Made by a program: the position numbers and the translations under genes
Notes under the pieces: generated by a model
Database searches by the model: none
What the model was told of the DNA's origin: nothing
What the model saw: the letters and a program-made list of their open reading frames with translations, nothing else
Shown: in pieces, positions 42,148-52,444 of the stretch
Layout: each line of letters begins with the position of its first letter
Numbering within the stretch: position 1 is the first letter of the stretch
Source of the DNA: Chitinophaga pinensis
Lineage (GTDB): Bacteria; Pseudomonadota; Gammaproteobacteria; Burkholderiales; SG8-41
Length of the DNA stretch: 64,000 nucleotides
Direction: 5' to 3'
Assembly (NCBI GenBank): GCA_943329075.2
Contig: CALQCM020000003.1
Location: forward strand, 62,001 to 126,000

Positions 42148-43488
42148 CTAATTGATACCGAGTCTTTCCATGCGGTAGCGCAACGCACGGAAGGTAATCC
42201 CCAGCAGCTTCGCCGCCGCGGTGCGGTTGAAGCGCGTCCTCTCCAGCGCCTCAAGAATGGCGGCTTTTTCGACGCGGTCCAGATGTTCCTGCAAGGGCAG
42301 CCCCGCGAGATCACCGGCCGCCTGTGCCTCGGACCGCGCCACTGGCGAGGCCAACTGGAGTTCTTCGCGTCCGATCAGAGCACCCGCACTTAAGGCCAGC
42401 GCACGCTCGAGTATGTTTTCAAGCTCCCGCACGTTGCCCGGAAACGAATAGGCGCGCAGCGCAGCGATCGCTTCAGGCAACAGGGTCACACCTTCACCGC
42501 CCGCGCTGCGCCCCAATATCACGCGCGCCAGCACCGGAATGTCTTCCGGCATTTCGCGCAGGGACGGCATGCGCAGCTCGATCACATTGAGGCGGTAATA
42601 CAGATCCTGCCGGAACTTGCCGTCACGCACTGCGTCACCAAGATGGTGGTGCGTGGCGCTGATGATGCGCACATCGACATTTTCTTCACCGGTCGCGCCG
42701 ACCTTGCGCACCTTTTTTTCCTGGATTGCGCGCAGCAGCTTGACCTGCATCTGGATCGGCAGATCCGCGACTTCATCGAGGAACAGGGTGCCGCCATTGG
42801 CAGCCTGAAAAAAACCCTCTTTGTCCTGGTCGGCGCCGGTGAAAGCGCCCTTGCGATAACCGAAAAACTCGCTTTCCATCAGGTTTTCGGGAATCGCGCC
42901 GCAGTTGACCGGCACAAACGGCGCATCGCGCCGCGGCCCCATCATGTGCATCAAGCGGGCCGCCATCTCCTTGCCGCAGCCCGATTCACCGCTGATATGT
43001 ACCGGCGCCTGGCTGCGCGCCAGGCGATCGATCATCTGCCGCGTCTGCTGCATCAACGGCGAATCACCCAGCAATACCGGCAACACGCCGGCCGGCGGCT
43101 CGCCGCCCTTGCGCGGCGCGTTCGGCCGCGGCAGCTTCAGCGCCGAACGCACCAGTGAACGCAGTTGTTCAAGTGAAACCGGCTTCGCCAGATAATCAAA
43201 GGCCCCGGCCTTCAGCGCCGCCACCGCGTTTTCGGTGCTGCCATGCGCCGTGATCACCGCCACCGGCGTCGTCGCATAATGCGCAGTCACATGTTCGAGC
43301 AGCTTGAGCCCGTCGCCGTCGGGCAGGCGCATGTCGGTGAGACACAGTTCATAACTGCATTTCTGCAGCAACTGCACGGCCTCGAATTCGGTAGCCGCGC
43401 AGTCGGTCTCCAGCCCCATGCGCTGCAGCGTCATGCTGAGCAGTTCACGGATATCGGCTTCGTCATCGACGATCAGGACCTTGCTCAT
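42148..43488 (-). CDS. pilR: sigma-54-dependent response regulator PilR
   Basis: A 446-residue NtrC-type regulator. The receiver domain has the phospho-acceptor Asp52 in LCLTDMRLPDGDG and the conserved Lys in YLAKPV. The AAA+ domain has Walker A GESGCGKE, the sigma-54 contact loop GAFTGAD and Walker B GGTLFLDEVADLP. The C-terminal Fis-type helix-turn-helix ends NRTAAAKLLGITFRALRYRMERLGIN. Paired with the adjacent membrane kinase, it should activate the type IV pilin gene from a sigma-54 promoter. No pil structural gene is in the window. Confidence 0.93.
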   Translation of the reverse strand: MSKVLIVDDEADIRELLSMTLQRMGLETDCAATEFEAVQLLQKCSYELCLTDMRLPDGDGLKLLEHVTAHYATTPVAVITAHGSTENAVAALKAGAFDYLAKPVSLEQLRSLVRSALKLPRPNAPRKGGEPPAGVLPVLLGDSPLMQQTRQMIDRLARSQAPVHISGESGCGKEMAARLMHMMGPRRDAPFVPVNCGAIPENLMESEFFGYRKGAFTGADQDKEGFFQAANGGTLFLDEVADLPIQMQVKLLRAIQEKKVRKVGATGEENVDVRIISATHHHLGDAVRDGKFRQDLYYRLNVIELRMPSLREMPEDIPVLARVILGRSAGGEGVTLLPEAIAALRAYSFPGNVRELENILERALALSAGALIGREELQLASPVARSEAQAAGDLAGLPLQEHLDRVEKAAILEALERTRFNRTAAAKLLGITFRALRYRMERLGIN

Positions 43489-43494
43489 AATTCT

Positions 43495-45135
43495 TTATGC
43501 TCCACGACACTGCAAAGTGAACTGCGCGCCCGCCGGGGTTTCGATGTAATCAAGCGTGGCATCATTCGCCGCACAAATTTCCCGTGCGATATACAACCCC
43601 AGCCCGGTGCCGCTGCTGACCGTCGTGTAAAACGGCTCGAACAACTGGTTACGCACCGATGGTGGCACGCCCGGACCATCATCCACCACGTCCAATTTTA
43701 CAATATCCCCGCCACCGATCAGGTCGACCGCGATCCGGATACTGCCTTTCTCGCGCCGGCAATGGCGCACCGCATTGCGGCACAGGTTCCACAGAATCTG
43801 GTTCAGGTGGCTCTGATCGAATGCGATCTTCGGACTGGCGGCCAGCTCGAACGTCATCACCTCGGCCGGCAGCTTTTCGATCTGGCAGAACTGCTCGGCG
43901 AAGGAAACCAGAAAATCATCCAGCGCGAACACCTCGCGGTGCGCGCGTTCGCCGCGGTTGAGCTTGAGCACATCGTTGATCATGCGGTCGAGCCGCAGCG
44001 TATTGTCGCGGATGATCGTCAGCAGGCGCTTGACCGTATCATTGATCGCCGGCTCCTCCTGCAACAACTCGGTGGCATGACTGATCGCCGACAGGGGATT
44101 GCGGATCTCGTGGGCGATATTCGCCGTCAGCCGGCCCAGCGCCGCCAGCTTCATCTGGCGCGCCTGCGCCTCGACGCGCGTGAGATCTTCGAGAAAAATG
44201 ACCGCGCCGACATTGCGGCTGAGGCCGACCGGCACAAAGCGTGCGCTGACCTTTTCGCTCTGCACGACTGTCACTGAGGGATTGAAATCCGCGAGCTTGT
44301 TCTTGCGCCACTCCTCCAGCCTCTGCGCCAGCGGCGGCGAATAGTCCTTGAGCAGGTGGCTGCGACGCTGCCGCCTGAGCGGCCCCAGCATTTCCTCGAC
44401 GCGCGCATTGTACTGGCGGATGACGCCGTTTTCGTCGACCACCAACACGCCGTCATCCATGTCCTGAATCACCAGCTGGCTCACCTCCTCCATGCTGGCG
44501 AGATCGATTTCGCGCTGCGCGGCGAGCTGCTCGGTGGCAACCAGATATTTCGCCAGCGTGTGCGCCATCCACGCGGTGGCGAAATAGCCAATGCTGAGAA
44601 ACCCGGCCTGCACGTATTGGGTGATCGGCGCCGAATGCACCAGCACCTGCGCCGTCTGTTCGATCAGTACAGCGATGCTGCCCAGCGAGGCGTAAAAAAG
44701 CGTCAGTCGCCCGCGACTGATCAATCCGGCGGCGGCCAGCGCCGACAGCAGCAGCAAACCGAGTCCGCTCGAAATGCCGCCGCTCGCATACATGAGCACC
44801 ACGATAATGACGATATCGGCACCGACCTCCAGCCCGAGCTGCCAGTGAAAATGACGGCGCGATGCGATCAGCACGAACCACAGCGCGCTCAACAACACAT
44901 AGCCGGCGCTGAAATACTGGTAGAGCGTATTGTCGCTGGAGCCGAAGGCGAGGCGGTCACCGAATATCAGGCTGGCTGCCAGCAGGACGACGGCGACGAC
45001 CGCGCGATAGGCGTTAAAAAAGAACAGCGACCGCCAGTAGGTATCGGTGGCCTCGGGGAACACCGCGCCGCCGCCGACCTGCTTTGCCGCGGCGCGGGCT
45101 TCGTTAGAACGCAGTCTGGCCGGGGGCGCACTCAT
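43495..45135 (-). CDS. pilS: sensor histidine kinase PilS
   Basis: A 546-residue membrane histidine kinase. About six N-terminal hydrophobic segments (residues 38-200) are followed by a PAS-like domain (VIQDMDDGVLVVDENGVIRQYNARVEEMLG), the H-box LGRLTANIAHEIRNPLSAISHA with the phospho-His, and an HATPase domain (NQILWNLCRNAVRHC, DDGPGVPPSVRNQLFEPFYTT, GTGLGLYIAREI). The architecture matches PilS. It ends seven bases before pilR, so the pair is cotranscribed. It presumably senses pilin in the membrane, as known for PilS. Confidence 0.93.
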   Translation of the reverse strand: MSAPPARLRSNEARAAAKQVGGGAVFPEATDTYWRSLFFFNAYRAVVAVVLLAASLIFGDRLAFGSSDNTLYQYFSAGYVLLSALWFVLIASRRHFHWQLGLEVGADIVIIVVLMYASGGISSGLGLLLLSALAAAGLISRGRLTLFYASLGSIAVLIEQTAQVLVHSAPITQYVQAGFLSIGYFATAWMAHTLAKYLVATEQLAAQREIDLASMEEVSQLVIQDMDDGVLVVDENGVIRQYNARVEEMLGPLRRQRRSHLLKDYSPPLAQRLEEWRKNKLADFNPSVTVVQSEKVSARFVPVGLSRNVGAVIFLEDLTRVEAQARQMKLAALGRLTANIAHEIRNPLSAISHATELLQEEPAINDTVKRLLTIIRDNTLRLDRMINDVLKLNRGERAHREVFALDDFLVSFAEQFCQIEKLPAEVMTFELAASPKIAFDQSHLNQILWNLCRNAVRHCRREKGSIRIAVDLIGGGDIVKLDVVDDGPGVPPSVRNQLFEPFYTTVSSGTGLGLYIAREICAANDATLDYIETPAGAQFTLQCRGA

Positions 45136-45140
45136 GCGAA

Positions 45141-45356
45141 TCAGTTGTGAAGACGCGCGTGTTCTTCGCTGCAGTAACGCTGCTCGTCACGGCCCACGCT
45201 TTCGCTGCGCGGCAGATGCACGCCGCACTGCGCGCAGCGCACCATATCCTCCGGCGCCGCAACGGGCGGCGCCTCATTGCGCAGCGAGCGCACATAGCGT
45301 TTGAGCAACCACCAGGCAGCCGCAAACACCGCAATCAAAAAAATCAGCTTGGCCAA
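45141..45356 (-). CDS. PP0621 family small membrane protein
   Basis: A 71-residue protein with one N-terminal transmembrane segment (LIFLIAVFAAAWWLLKRYV) and a cytoplasmic zinc-ribbon-like tail. Two Cys pairs can be seen: VRCAQCGVHLPRSE and RYCSEEHARL. This pattern matches the PP0621 family as I know it, which commonly sits upstream of pilS in betaproteobacteria. Only five bases separate it from the pilS start, so it is probably the first gene of a PP0621-pilS-pilR transcript. Function unknown. Confidence 0.85.
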   Translation of the reverse strand: MAKLIFLIAVFAAAWWLLKRYVRSLRNEAPPVAAPEDMVRCAQCGVHLPRSESVGRDEQRYCSEEHARLHN

Positions 45357-45518
45357 AACGCGCTCCGCTTTTACGCCGCTTGCAGAAAATTACCCGCGCA
45401 ATAGTGTGCGCCAGTTCGCCGGCAGCGTCGAGGCATGCAGCCGCTCTGCGCTGCGGGAAAAAACGGAGAAGGCCGCCGGGAGCGGGCCTTCGTCTCGATT
45501 TGAAGCGGTTCGACCTGA

Positions 45519-45596
<78 letters not shown>

Positions 45597-45654
45597 ATTC
45601 AGGTCGATTGAAGAAAGCGTTCCGCTGACATGTATTTCGGGCAGCGGCGCTCAA

Positions 45655-46623
45655 TCAGAAATTTCGCGTTACCGCGAAGTCCGCCAATTGTAGCAAATAA
45701 TCGCGCTGTTTAGAATGCGGCACGTTATTCAGTGCCGCCTTTGCGGTCTGCGCCTCGGCCTCGGCCTGGCGGCGCGTATAAGCCAGGGCGCCCGTGCGCT
45801 CGATGGCCGCCGTCACGCGCGGCAGGTCATCAAGGCCACCGTGCTCGATGGCGCCACGGACCAGTGCCTGTTCTTCCGCGTTGCCATGCCGGATCACATA
45901 CAACAGCGGCAACGTCGGTTTGCCCTCGGCAAGGTCGTCACCAACGTTCTTGCCGGTATTGCGGTTGTCGCCCGAATAGTCGAGCACGTCGTCAATCAGC
46001 TGGAATGCGGTTCCGAGGTGCATGCCGTAGCACGCCATCGACTCTTCTTCAGCACCGGCAGCACCGCCCAGAATCGCACCGATCCGCGTCGCCGCCTCGA
46101 ACAGCTTTGCGGTCTTGTAGCGGATGACCCGCAGATAACTCTGCTCGTCGATGTCGGGGTCATGGCAGTTCATCAACTGCAGCACCTCGCCTTCGGCGAT
46201 CACGTTGGTTGCCTCGGCCAGCACCTCCATCACGCGCATGCTGCCGGTCTCGACCATCATCTGGAAGGCACGCGAATAAACGAAGTCGCCAACCAGTACG
46301 CTGGCGGGGTTGCCATAGAGTGCGTTGGCGGTGGCCTGCCCCCGGCGCAGGTCCGAAGCATCGACCACATCGTCATGCAACAGCGTTGCCGTATGGATGA
46401 ACTCAACCACCGCCGCGAGCTGGTGGTGGTGGCTGCCCTGATAACCGAACGCGCCGGCCGACAGAATGACCAGGATCGGACGCAGGCGCTTGCCGCCGCC
46501 GGCGATAATGTGTTCCGCGACGGTGCGCACGAGAACGACATCGGAATTCAACCGGCGCCGGATCACGGCATCGACGGCCAGAAGGTCGGCGGCAAGAAAA
46601 TCGCCTAAAATCGGGATAGACAT
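45655..46623 (-). CDS. ispB: all-trans polyprenyl diphosphate synthase (octaprenyl-type)
   Basis: A 322-residue trans-prenyltransferase. The first Asp-rich motif is LLHDDVVDASDLRRG with GGGKRLRP before it, and the second is LIDDVLDYSGD; GKNVGDDLAEGKPTLPLLY completes the family pattern. It elongates farnesyl diphosphate with isopentenyl diphosphate to make the ubiquinone side chain. The position divergent from rplU is the classical proteobacterial arrangement. The 171-bp region between them contains the strong rplU promoter. Chain length (C40 or other) is inferred from homology only. Confidence 0.94.
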   Translation of the reverse strand: MSIPILGDFLAADLLAVDAVIRRRLNSDVVLVRTVAEHIIAGGGKRLRPILVILSAGAFGYQGSHHHQLAAVVEFIHTATLLHDDVVDASDLRRGQATANALYGNPASVLVGDFVYSRAFQMMVETGSMRVMEVLAEATNVIAEGEVLQLMNCHDPDIDEQSYLRVIRYKTAKLFEAATRIGAILGGAAGAEEESMACYGMHLGTAFQLIDDVLDYSGDNRNTGKNVGDDLAEGKPTLPLLYVIRHGNAEEQALVRGAIEHGGLDDLPRVTAAIERTGALAYTRRQAEAEAQTAKAALNNVPHSKQRDYLLQLADFAVTRNF

Positions 46624-46718
46624 CGGATTTAACGCTCAAAACCGCCTAAAATGGGCCGGCGGCGGGGTCTGGCTGCAGTTTTGGACTGGGTTGCGGAAGT
46701 CCTTTATTTTACTCTGTT

Positions 46719-46747
46719 TTGACTCAAAATTCGCACTTGGGTATAAT
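46719..46747 (+). promoter_or_regulatory. sigma-70 promoter of rplU-rpmA
   Basis: TTGACT (46719-46724) and TATAAT (46742-46747) are separated by exactly 17 bp. Transcription should start near 46754 and give a leader of about 40 bases before rplU. The region CCGATCCGGCGG...GTCCGGAC in the leader can form a small hairpin. Confidence 0.85.
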
Positions 46748-46794
46748 GCTCGGCTTTCCCGATCCGGCGGTTCGTCCGGACAAGAGGTTTAAAC

Positions 46795-47106
46795 ATGTAT
46801 GCAGTGATCAAGGCCGGCGGCAAACAGTATCGTGTTGCATCCGGCGAAAAACTCAAAATTGAATCGGTCGTTGCCGAAGTCGGCAGCGAGATCGTTCTCG
46901 ACCAGGTCTTGATGGTGGCTGACGGCGACAAAGTCACGCTCGGCACGCCGACGCTGACCGGTGCGTCGGTCAAAGCCAAAGTCATTTCCCACGGTCGTGG
47001 CGCCAAGGTGCATATTTTCAAAATGCGCCGCCGCAAGCATTACCGCAAATCACAGGGACACCGGCAGAACTACACCGAAATCGAAATTCTCGGCATTGCC
47101 GCCTAG
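46795..47106 (+). CDS. rplU: 50S ribosomal protein L21
   Basis: A 103-residue ribosomal protein of the large subunit. The start is ATG 46795 with AAGAGG upstream. Typical sequence: [39 protein letters not shown] and the basic C-terminal [25 protein letters not shown]21 binds 23S rRNA and contacts L20. First gene of the operon, with a consensus-like promoter in front, followed by rpmA after 17 bp. Confidence 0.98.
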   Translation: MYAVIKAGGKQYRVASGEKLKIESVVAEVGSEIVLDQVLMVADGDKVTLGTPTLTGASVKAKVISHGRGAKVHIFKMRRRKHYRKSQGHRQNYTEIEILGIAA

Positions 47107-47123
47107 CACTCAGGAGCTTTCTC

Positions 47124-47381
47124 ATGGCACATAAAAAAGCAGGCGGCAGTTCACGCAACGGTCGCGATTCAGAATCAAAACGCCTAGGCGTAAAAATCTA
47201 CGGCGGCGAAGCCATCATTCCGGGCAACATCATCGTGCGCCAGCGCGGCACGCAGTTTCACCCCGGCGTCAATGTCGGCATGGGCAAGGACCACACACTC
47301 TTCGCCACGGCGCCGGGCAAGGTTCTGTTCTCAATCAAAGGTGCGGCGCGCAAAAGAACCGTCAGCGTCGTGCCCGCTTAA
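47124..47381 (+). CDS. rpmA: 50S ribosomal protein L27
   Basis: An 85-residue ribosomal protein. AGGAGC precedes ATG 47124. [20 protein letters not shown] at the N-terminus reaches the peptidyl-transferase centre in the ribosome. The body [40 protein letters not shown] is nearly invariant in bacteria. An intrinsic terminator follows at 47414-47446, so most transcripts probably end before obgE. Confidence 0.98.
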   Translation: MAHKKAGGSSRNGRDSESKRLGVKIYGGEAIIPGNIIVRQRGTQFHPGVNVGMGKDHTLFATAPGKVLFSIKGAARKRTVSVVPA

Positions 47382-47413
47382 ACACCAACTGAGCGCCACA
47401 ACCTTTCGGAAAT

Positions 47414-47446
47414 AAAGGCTCTGTCCTGCGACAGAGCCTTTTTTGT
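47414..47446 (+). terminator. rho-independent terminator after rpmA
   Basis: A 12-bp stem, AAAGGCTCTGTC paired with GACAGAGCCTTT around a CTGC loop, ends in a run of Ts. It lies 33 bases after the rpmA stop codon. Confidence 0.93.
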
Positions 47447-47487
47447 TTGCGCCGGCATTGAACGGGCGATCAGGCCCGCAGGCCTGA

Positions 47488-48573
<1,086 letters not shown>

Positions 48574-48627
48574 CAGGCGTGCGACCCGCCGCTATCTGAC
48601 AACTCAATTCTGAATCCTGCTCCCTAT

Positions 48628-49746
48628 ATGTCCTCTGAACTGGCACAAGCGAAACGCCTGGTCGTAAAAGTCGGCAGCAGCCTTGTCACCAACTGCGGCC
48701 AGGGCCTCGATCACGCGGCACTGACGCGCTGGGTCGTGCAGATCGCCGAACTGCGCAAACGCGGCCGCGAAGTCATCCTCGTCTCCAGCGGCGCGATCGC
48801 CGAAGGCATGCAACGCCTCGGCTGGAAAAAAAGACCGAGTGCCGTGCACGAACTGCAGGCCGCTGCCGCAGTCGGCCAAATGGGTCTGATCGAAGCCTAT
48901 GAATCGCGCTTTCGCCAGCACGGTCTGCTCACCTCGCAGATATTGCTGACCCACGAAGACCTGGCCGACCGCAAGCGTTATCTCAATGCGCGCTCGACCC
49001 TGCGCACCCTGCTCGCACTCGGCGTCGTGCCGATCATCAACGAAAATGACACCGTGGCAACGGATGAAATCCGCTTCGGCGACAACGACACGCTGGGCGC
49101 GCTGGTGACCAATCTGGTCGAAGCCGATGCGCTGATCATCCTCACCGACCAGAGCGGCCTCTATTCAGCCGACCCGCGCAAGGTGCCGGACGCCACACTG
49201 ATTCGCGAGGCCGTCGCCGGCAGCCCGGAACTGGAGGCCATGGCCGGCGGTGCCGGCAGTGAAATCGGCCTCGGCGGCATGCTGACGAAGGTCATCGCGG
49301 CCAAACGCGCGGCGCGCAGCGGCGCACATACCGTGATCGCCTCCGGTCATGAAGACAACGTGCTGGTCCGTCTGGTGGACGGCGAACACGTCGGCACACT
49401 GTTGCGCGCCGCGACGCCGACGCTGGCGGCACGACAACAGTGGATGGCCGATCATCTGCAGGTACGCGGCCGCCTGACGCTGGATGCCGGCGCGGTCAAG
49501 GCATTGCGCGAATCGCAGCGCAGCCTGCTGCCGATCGGCGTCAGTGCGGTCAACGGCGAGTTTGAACGCGGTGAAGTCGTCGGCTGCTGCGACGAGTCCG
49601 GCGTCGAAATCGCGCGCGGCCTGGTCAACTACAGTGCCAGCGAAGCGCGCCGCATCGTGCGCACGCCGTCGTCTGAAATTGAACAAAAACTCGGCTACAT
49701 CGACGAACCGGAACTGATCCACCGCGACAATCTCGTTTTGCTGTAA
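48628..49746 (+). CDS. proB: glutamate 5-kinase
   Basis: A 372-residue enzyme of proline biosynthesis. The N-terminal amino-acid-kinase domain begins [13 protein letters not shown] and contains [46 protein letters not shown] and [27 protein letters not shown]-terminal PUA domain starts near residue 285 ([36 protein letters not shown]). It phosphorylates glutamate, the step inhibited by proline. It starts ATG 48628 with no clear ribosome site; it lies 54 bp after obgE on the same strand. proA is not in the window. Confidence 0.97.
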   Translation: MSSELAQAKRLVVKVGSSLVTNCGQGLDHAALTRWVVQIAELRKRGREVILVSSGAIAEGMQRLGWKKRPSAVHELQAAAAVGQMGLIEAYESRFRQHGLLTSQILLTHEDLADRKRYLNARSTLRTLLALGVVPIINENDTVATDEIRFGDNDTLGALVTNLVEADALIILTDQSGLYSADPRKVPDATLIREAVAGSPELEAMAGGAGSEIGLGGMLTKVIAAKRAARSGAHTVIASGHEDNVLVRLVDGEHVGTLLRAATPTLAARQQWMADHLQVRGRLTLDAGAVKALRESQRSLLPIGVSAVNGEFERGEVVGCCDESGVEIARGLVNYSASEARRIVRTPSSEIEQKLGYIDEPELIHRDNLVLL

Positions 49747-49835
49747 CGGTCGCTGCGTCAACCGGCAGCGCACTCTTGTGTTATTTGGAATGCGCGCTTT
49801 ATTCTGCTCAAATCGAATCAGGGGGATTGATCATC

Positions 49836-50300
49836 ATGGCAAACAATACTTGCTCGGCTTTTCGCATGACCATTGCGCGACTGGCGGTCAGCGCCGCCCT
49901 GATGGGGGCCGGCAGCGCTGCCGCCATTGATCTGATTACGGAAGACGAGGCGCGCCTGCCGGCGCTACCGAAAATGGCCACGCGCGGCGGCATCACGCGC
50001 GGCCCCGGCATCAAGGTCGTCAGTCCGAGCCCGGACGGCCAGGTCAAAGCGCCATTCGCGATGAAGGTTGAATTTCAGCCGCACGGCGGCTCGAAAATCG
50101 ACGCCGGCTCGATAAAAATAACCTATCTGAAAAAGCCCGCCGTCGACCTGACGCCGCGGCTTAAAGCGGCGATCTCGGAGTCTGGCATCAATCTGGGCGA
50201 CGCCAATGTACCGGCCGGCGCGCACGACATCAGGATCGACGTCACCGACGCCGAAGGCCGCACCAAGAGCGAAACGGTCAGCTTTACCGTCATCAAATAG
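49836..50300 (+). CDS. secreted hypothetical protein
   Basis: A 154-residue protein. ATG at 49836 is selected because GGGGGA lies ten bases before it and because it begins a signal peptide (MTIARLAVSAALMGAGSAAA). The mature protein starts near IDLITEDEARLPALP and contains a single Ig-like/Big-type beta domain (GIKVVSPSPDGQVKAPFAMKVEFQPHGGSKIDAGSIKITYLK, AHDIRIDVTDAEGRTKSETVSFTVIK). That suggests a periplasmic or surface adhesion-like fold. Function unknown. It follows proB by 89 bp and has its own likely leader. Confidence 0.75.
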   Translation: MANNTCSAFRMTIARLAVSAALMGAGSAAAIDLITEDEARLPALPKMATRGGITRGPGIKVVSPSPDGQVKAPFAMKVEFQPHGGSKIDAGSIKITYLKKPAVDLTPRLKAAISESGINLGDANVPAGAHDIRIDVTDAEGRTKSETVSFTVIK

Positions 50301-50327
50301 GCCGCGCGCTATTCGCCGCGTCCACCC

Positions 50328-51209
50328 TTAGTTGAGGAAGCCCCTGATGCCGGTGACGATCGCCATGATGGCGCTGGCGATCGGCATCAGGTTGGTGACC
50401 AGGCTCTGCACATTGTCGACGTGCTTTTTCAGCTGCGGGCCGTTGGCAACGGCACGCCCCGACACCAACGCGATCACCTGGGCCAGGCGCAGGGTCGCCT
50501 CACCGGCGCGGTTCTGCACACCGCCGCGCGCCTGCAGCGCACTGCTGATGAGCACACCGGTCAGATGGGCAAACATGATGCTCGCCGTATATTCGAGGGT
50601 CTCCTGCCATTCGCGGATGTTTTCGGGCAGGAAAGCCGTTTGCTCGTGGATGCTGGTGGCGAAAGCCATGCCGAACACGGCGGCAGCGCCGATAACCAGT
50701 CCATAGATAATTTCCACCCACGGCACAATGCGGTGCCGTAGCGTCAGCCAGACGGCAAGCGGCAGAGGTATTGCAATCGACATCAGACGCAGCACGATCG
50801 TCGGCTTGTCGTAGACGAAGACGATCATCCAGTGCGCGGCAAGCAGCAGCAAAAACGTCAGCACCGCCAGCGCCGCCACGCGCGTCCAGCGCTGCGGCGG
50901 CAGATCGATTGCAACGGCGGCCACCGCATCCGCTGCTGCGCTGACACCTGCACCCAGCGTGCTCTGAATGGTTTGCTTGAGTGCGGCGACCTCGCCCTCG
51001 AGTGCCTGCAGCCGTGCCTCAAGGACGGATTGCGGTGCGCCGGTCACCCGGGGCGCCGCGTTACCCGCAGCGTCCTCAGCGACAAATTTAATTTCAATTG
51101 CGCGAATGCGGTCGATCACCGGCCACAAGAACGACAGATCGCGATCCTTGCCGGCATGCGGCGCGTTTGCACCGGTGTCGCCCCCCGGTATCCCGGACTG
51201 TTCTGACAT
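50328..51209 (-). CDS. membrane protein of unknown function
   Basis: A 293-residue protein. The first 100 residues are soluble, with a short coiled coil (VLEARLQALEGEVAALKQTIQSTL). They are followed by four hydrophobic segments, including WTRVAALAVLTFLLLLAAHWMIVFVY, LRLMSIAIPLPLAVWLTL, VEIIYGLVIGAAAVFGMAFATSI and NLMPIASAIMAIVTGIRGFLN at the end. The ATG at 51209 is preceded by GGGGGAGACA. No catalytic motif is recognised. It is convergent with the secreted protein ending at 50300, with 27 bases between the stop codons. Confidence 0.75.
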   Translation of the reverse strand: MSEQSGIPGGDTGANAPHAGKDRDLSFLWPVIDRIRAIEIKFVAEDAAGNAAPRVTGAPQSVLEARLQALEGEVAALKQTIQSTLGAGVSAAADAVAAVAIDLPPQRWTRVAALAVLTFLLLLAAHWMIVFVYDKPTIVLRLMSIAIPLPLAVWLTLRHRIVPWVEIIYGLVIGAAAVFGMAFATSIHEQTAFLPENIREWQETLEYTASIMFAHLTGVLISSALQARGGVQNRAGEATLRLAQVIALVSGRAVANGPQLKKHVDNVQSLVTNLMPIASAIMAIVTGIRGFLN

Positions 51210-51340
51210 TGTCTCCCCCTTGCCGGGCCCGATCTGACGGCGATGGTCGCCCCGTATATGGGTCGCATTCTAGCAGGCCGGATTGCGGCGCCTGCAACGA
51301 TGATCCCGCAGCGCCGCCGGCCGCCATACGGCGGGTTCGA

Positions 51341-51853
51341 TCAGCGCGGGTAGCGCAGGCGCTGGGCGATTTCGCGAACCGTGCGAAACGGACTGCGCCC
51401 GTCGCAGAAAAAATCCGCGTAGAGCACTGCATGCTGCCGGTTGACGTCCTTGTACTCGATAAAACGCCATTGCGGATCACGTGTGCGCGACCAGGTCGCG
51501 CCGCGCTGACCGAAGGCATAAAATTTTTGCTCGCGCGTGGCGCAGCGCAACCCCTCGAACGATACGTTTTCCGCACCGCCTGCGCCGCGCACAACGAGAA
51601 CATAACGCACCACGCCGTCGGCGCCGATCGACAGCGTATCTGCGTCTATCAAAAAGCGGTTGCTGGTGGCGCCGCTGACAGCGAATTCGACCAGGCCGGC
51701 GGGCTTGGGATAGGCCGGCGGGTTCAGCTCCGCCTCGGTCCAGGCTTTGGTCTCCGCCTCGAGCTCGTCTTCCCGTGTTGTCTGCGTGGTAATCGCCGAT
51801 AGCGCCGGCGCGACGGCAAAAAGCGTGATCAATACAAAAAATAAACGGCCCAT
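51341..51853 (-). CDS. CNP1-like family secreted protein
   Basis: A 170-residue protein with a signal peptide (MGRLFFVLITLFAVAPALSA). The mature part matches the CNP1-like family: PKPAGLVEFAVSGATSNRFLIDADTLSIGADGVVRYVLVVRGAGGAENVSFEGLRCATREQKFYAFG, and a terminal FFCDGRSPFRTVREIAQRLRYP. Two cysteines (RCATRE, FFCDG) may form a disulfide in the periplasm. The ATG at 51853 shares one base with the TGA of the DUF3501 gene, so the two are translationally coupled. Function unknown. Confidence 0.85.
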   Translation of the reverse strand: MGRLFFVLITLFAVAPALSAITTQTTREDELEAETKAWTEAELNPPAYPKPAGLVEFAVSGATSNRFLIDADTLSIGADGVVRYVLVVRGAGGAENVSFEGLRCATREQKFYAFGQRGATWSRTRDPQWRFIEYKDVNRQHAVLYADFFCDGRSPFRTVREIAQRLRYPR

Positions 51854-52437
51854 CAGGAATCGAGGTCCTTGAGCAGCGCCGCCCTGGATGCAGGCGCCAC
51901 CTCGACGGTGGCCGCGTAGTCCTGATGGTCGACACCCATCACGAGCGGTGCGCCGTCTGCCAGCGCGCGCTTCATGGCAGGTGTGAGTTCAAAGCGCACG
52001 AAATGCACGGCCGACGTCTTCTCGTCGTTCTCGCGCTCAAGATCTTCGTCGGCGATCGCATAGACACGCGCATATTCGCCGGCCTGCACCCATACCCGCT
52101 CTTCGACGCCCTTCAACCGCGCCAGCATGATGTGTCGCTCCTCGACATCCGGGTACTCGATCAGCAGCGTGGCTTTCCAGTTACTGCCGTCCGGTATCAG
52201 CGGGTTGTACGCATCGAGCTCATCACGAATTCCGTCTGCCTCGAAGATCCGCTCGATGCGCAGCATCTCCTGCACCTGGTAGCGGACGGTGAGTTCGTCC
52301 TCGAACAGCAGTGTGACGTGCTCGCCCAGCGCCACCGTGCGGTCTTTCTTGTGCGCAATCACGCGCTGGCGGTATTCCGGACGCGCTTTTGCATAGGCTT
52401 CCAGCGTCATCAGATCGCCGGCCTTGAGTTTGTTCAT
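51853..52437 (-). CDS. DUF3501 family protein
   Basis: A 194-residue protein from ATG 52437 (MNKLKAGDLMTLEAYAKARPEYRQRVIAHKKDRTVALGEHVTLLFEDELTVRYQVQEMLRIERI), the characteristic start of DUF3501. The middle has NPLIPDGSNWKATLLIEYPDVEERH. The family regularly accompanies rubrerythrin and a CCG-domain Fe-S protein in beta- and gammaproteobacteria, exactly as here. A role with that pair in peroxide or redox defence is inferred from neighbourhood only. It starts 8 bp downstream of the Fe-S protein stop codon and runs into the CNP1-like gene. Confidence 0.9.
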   Translation of the reverse strand: MNKLKAGDLMTLEAYAKARPEYRQRVIAHKKDRTVALGEHVTLLFEDELTVRYQVQEMLRIERIFEADGIRDELDAYNPLIPDGSNWKATLLIEYPDVEERHIMLARLKGVEERVWVQAGEYARVYAIADEDLERENDEKTSAVHFVRFELTPAMKRALADGAPLVMGVDHQDYAATVEVAPASRAALLKDLDS

Positions 52438-52444
52438 AGTGTTC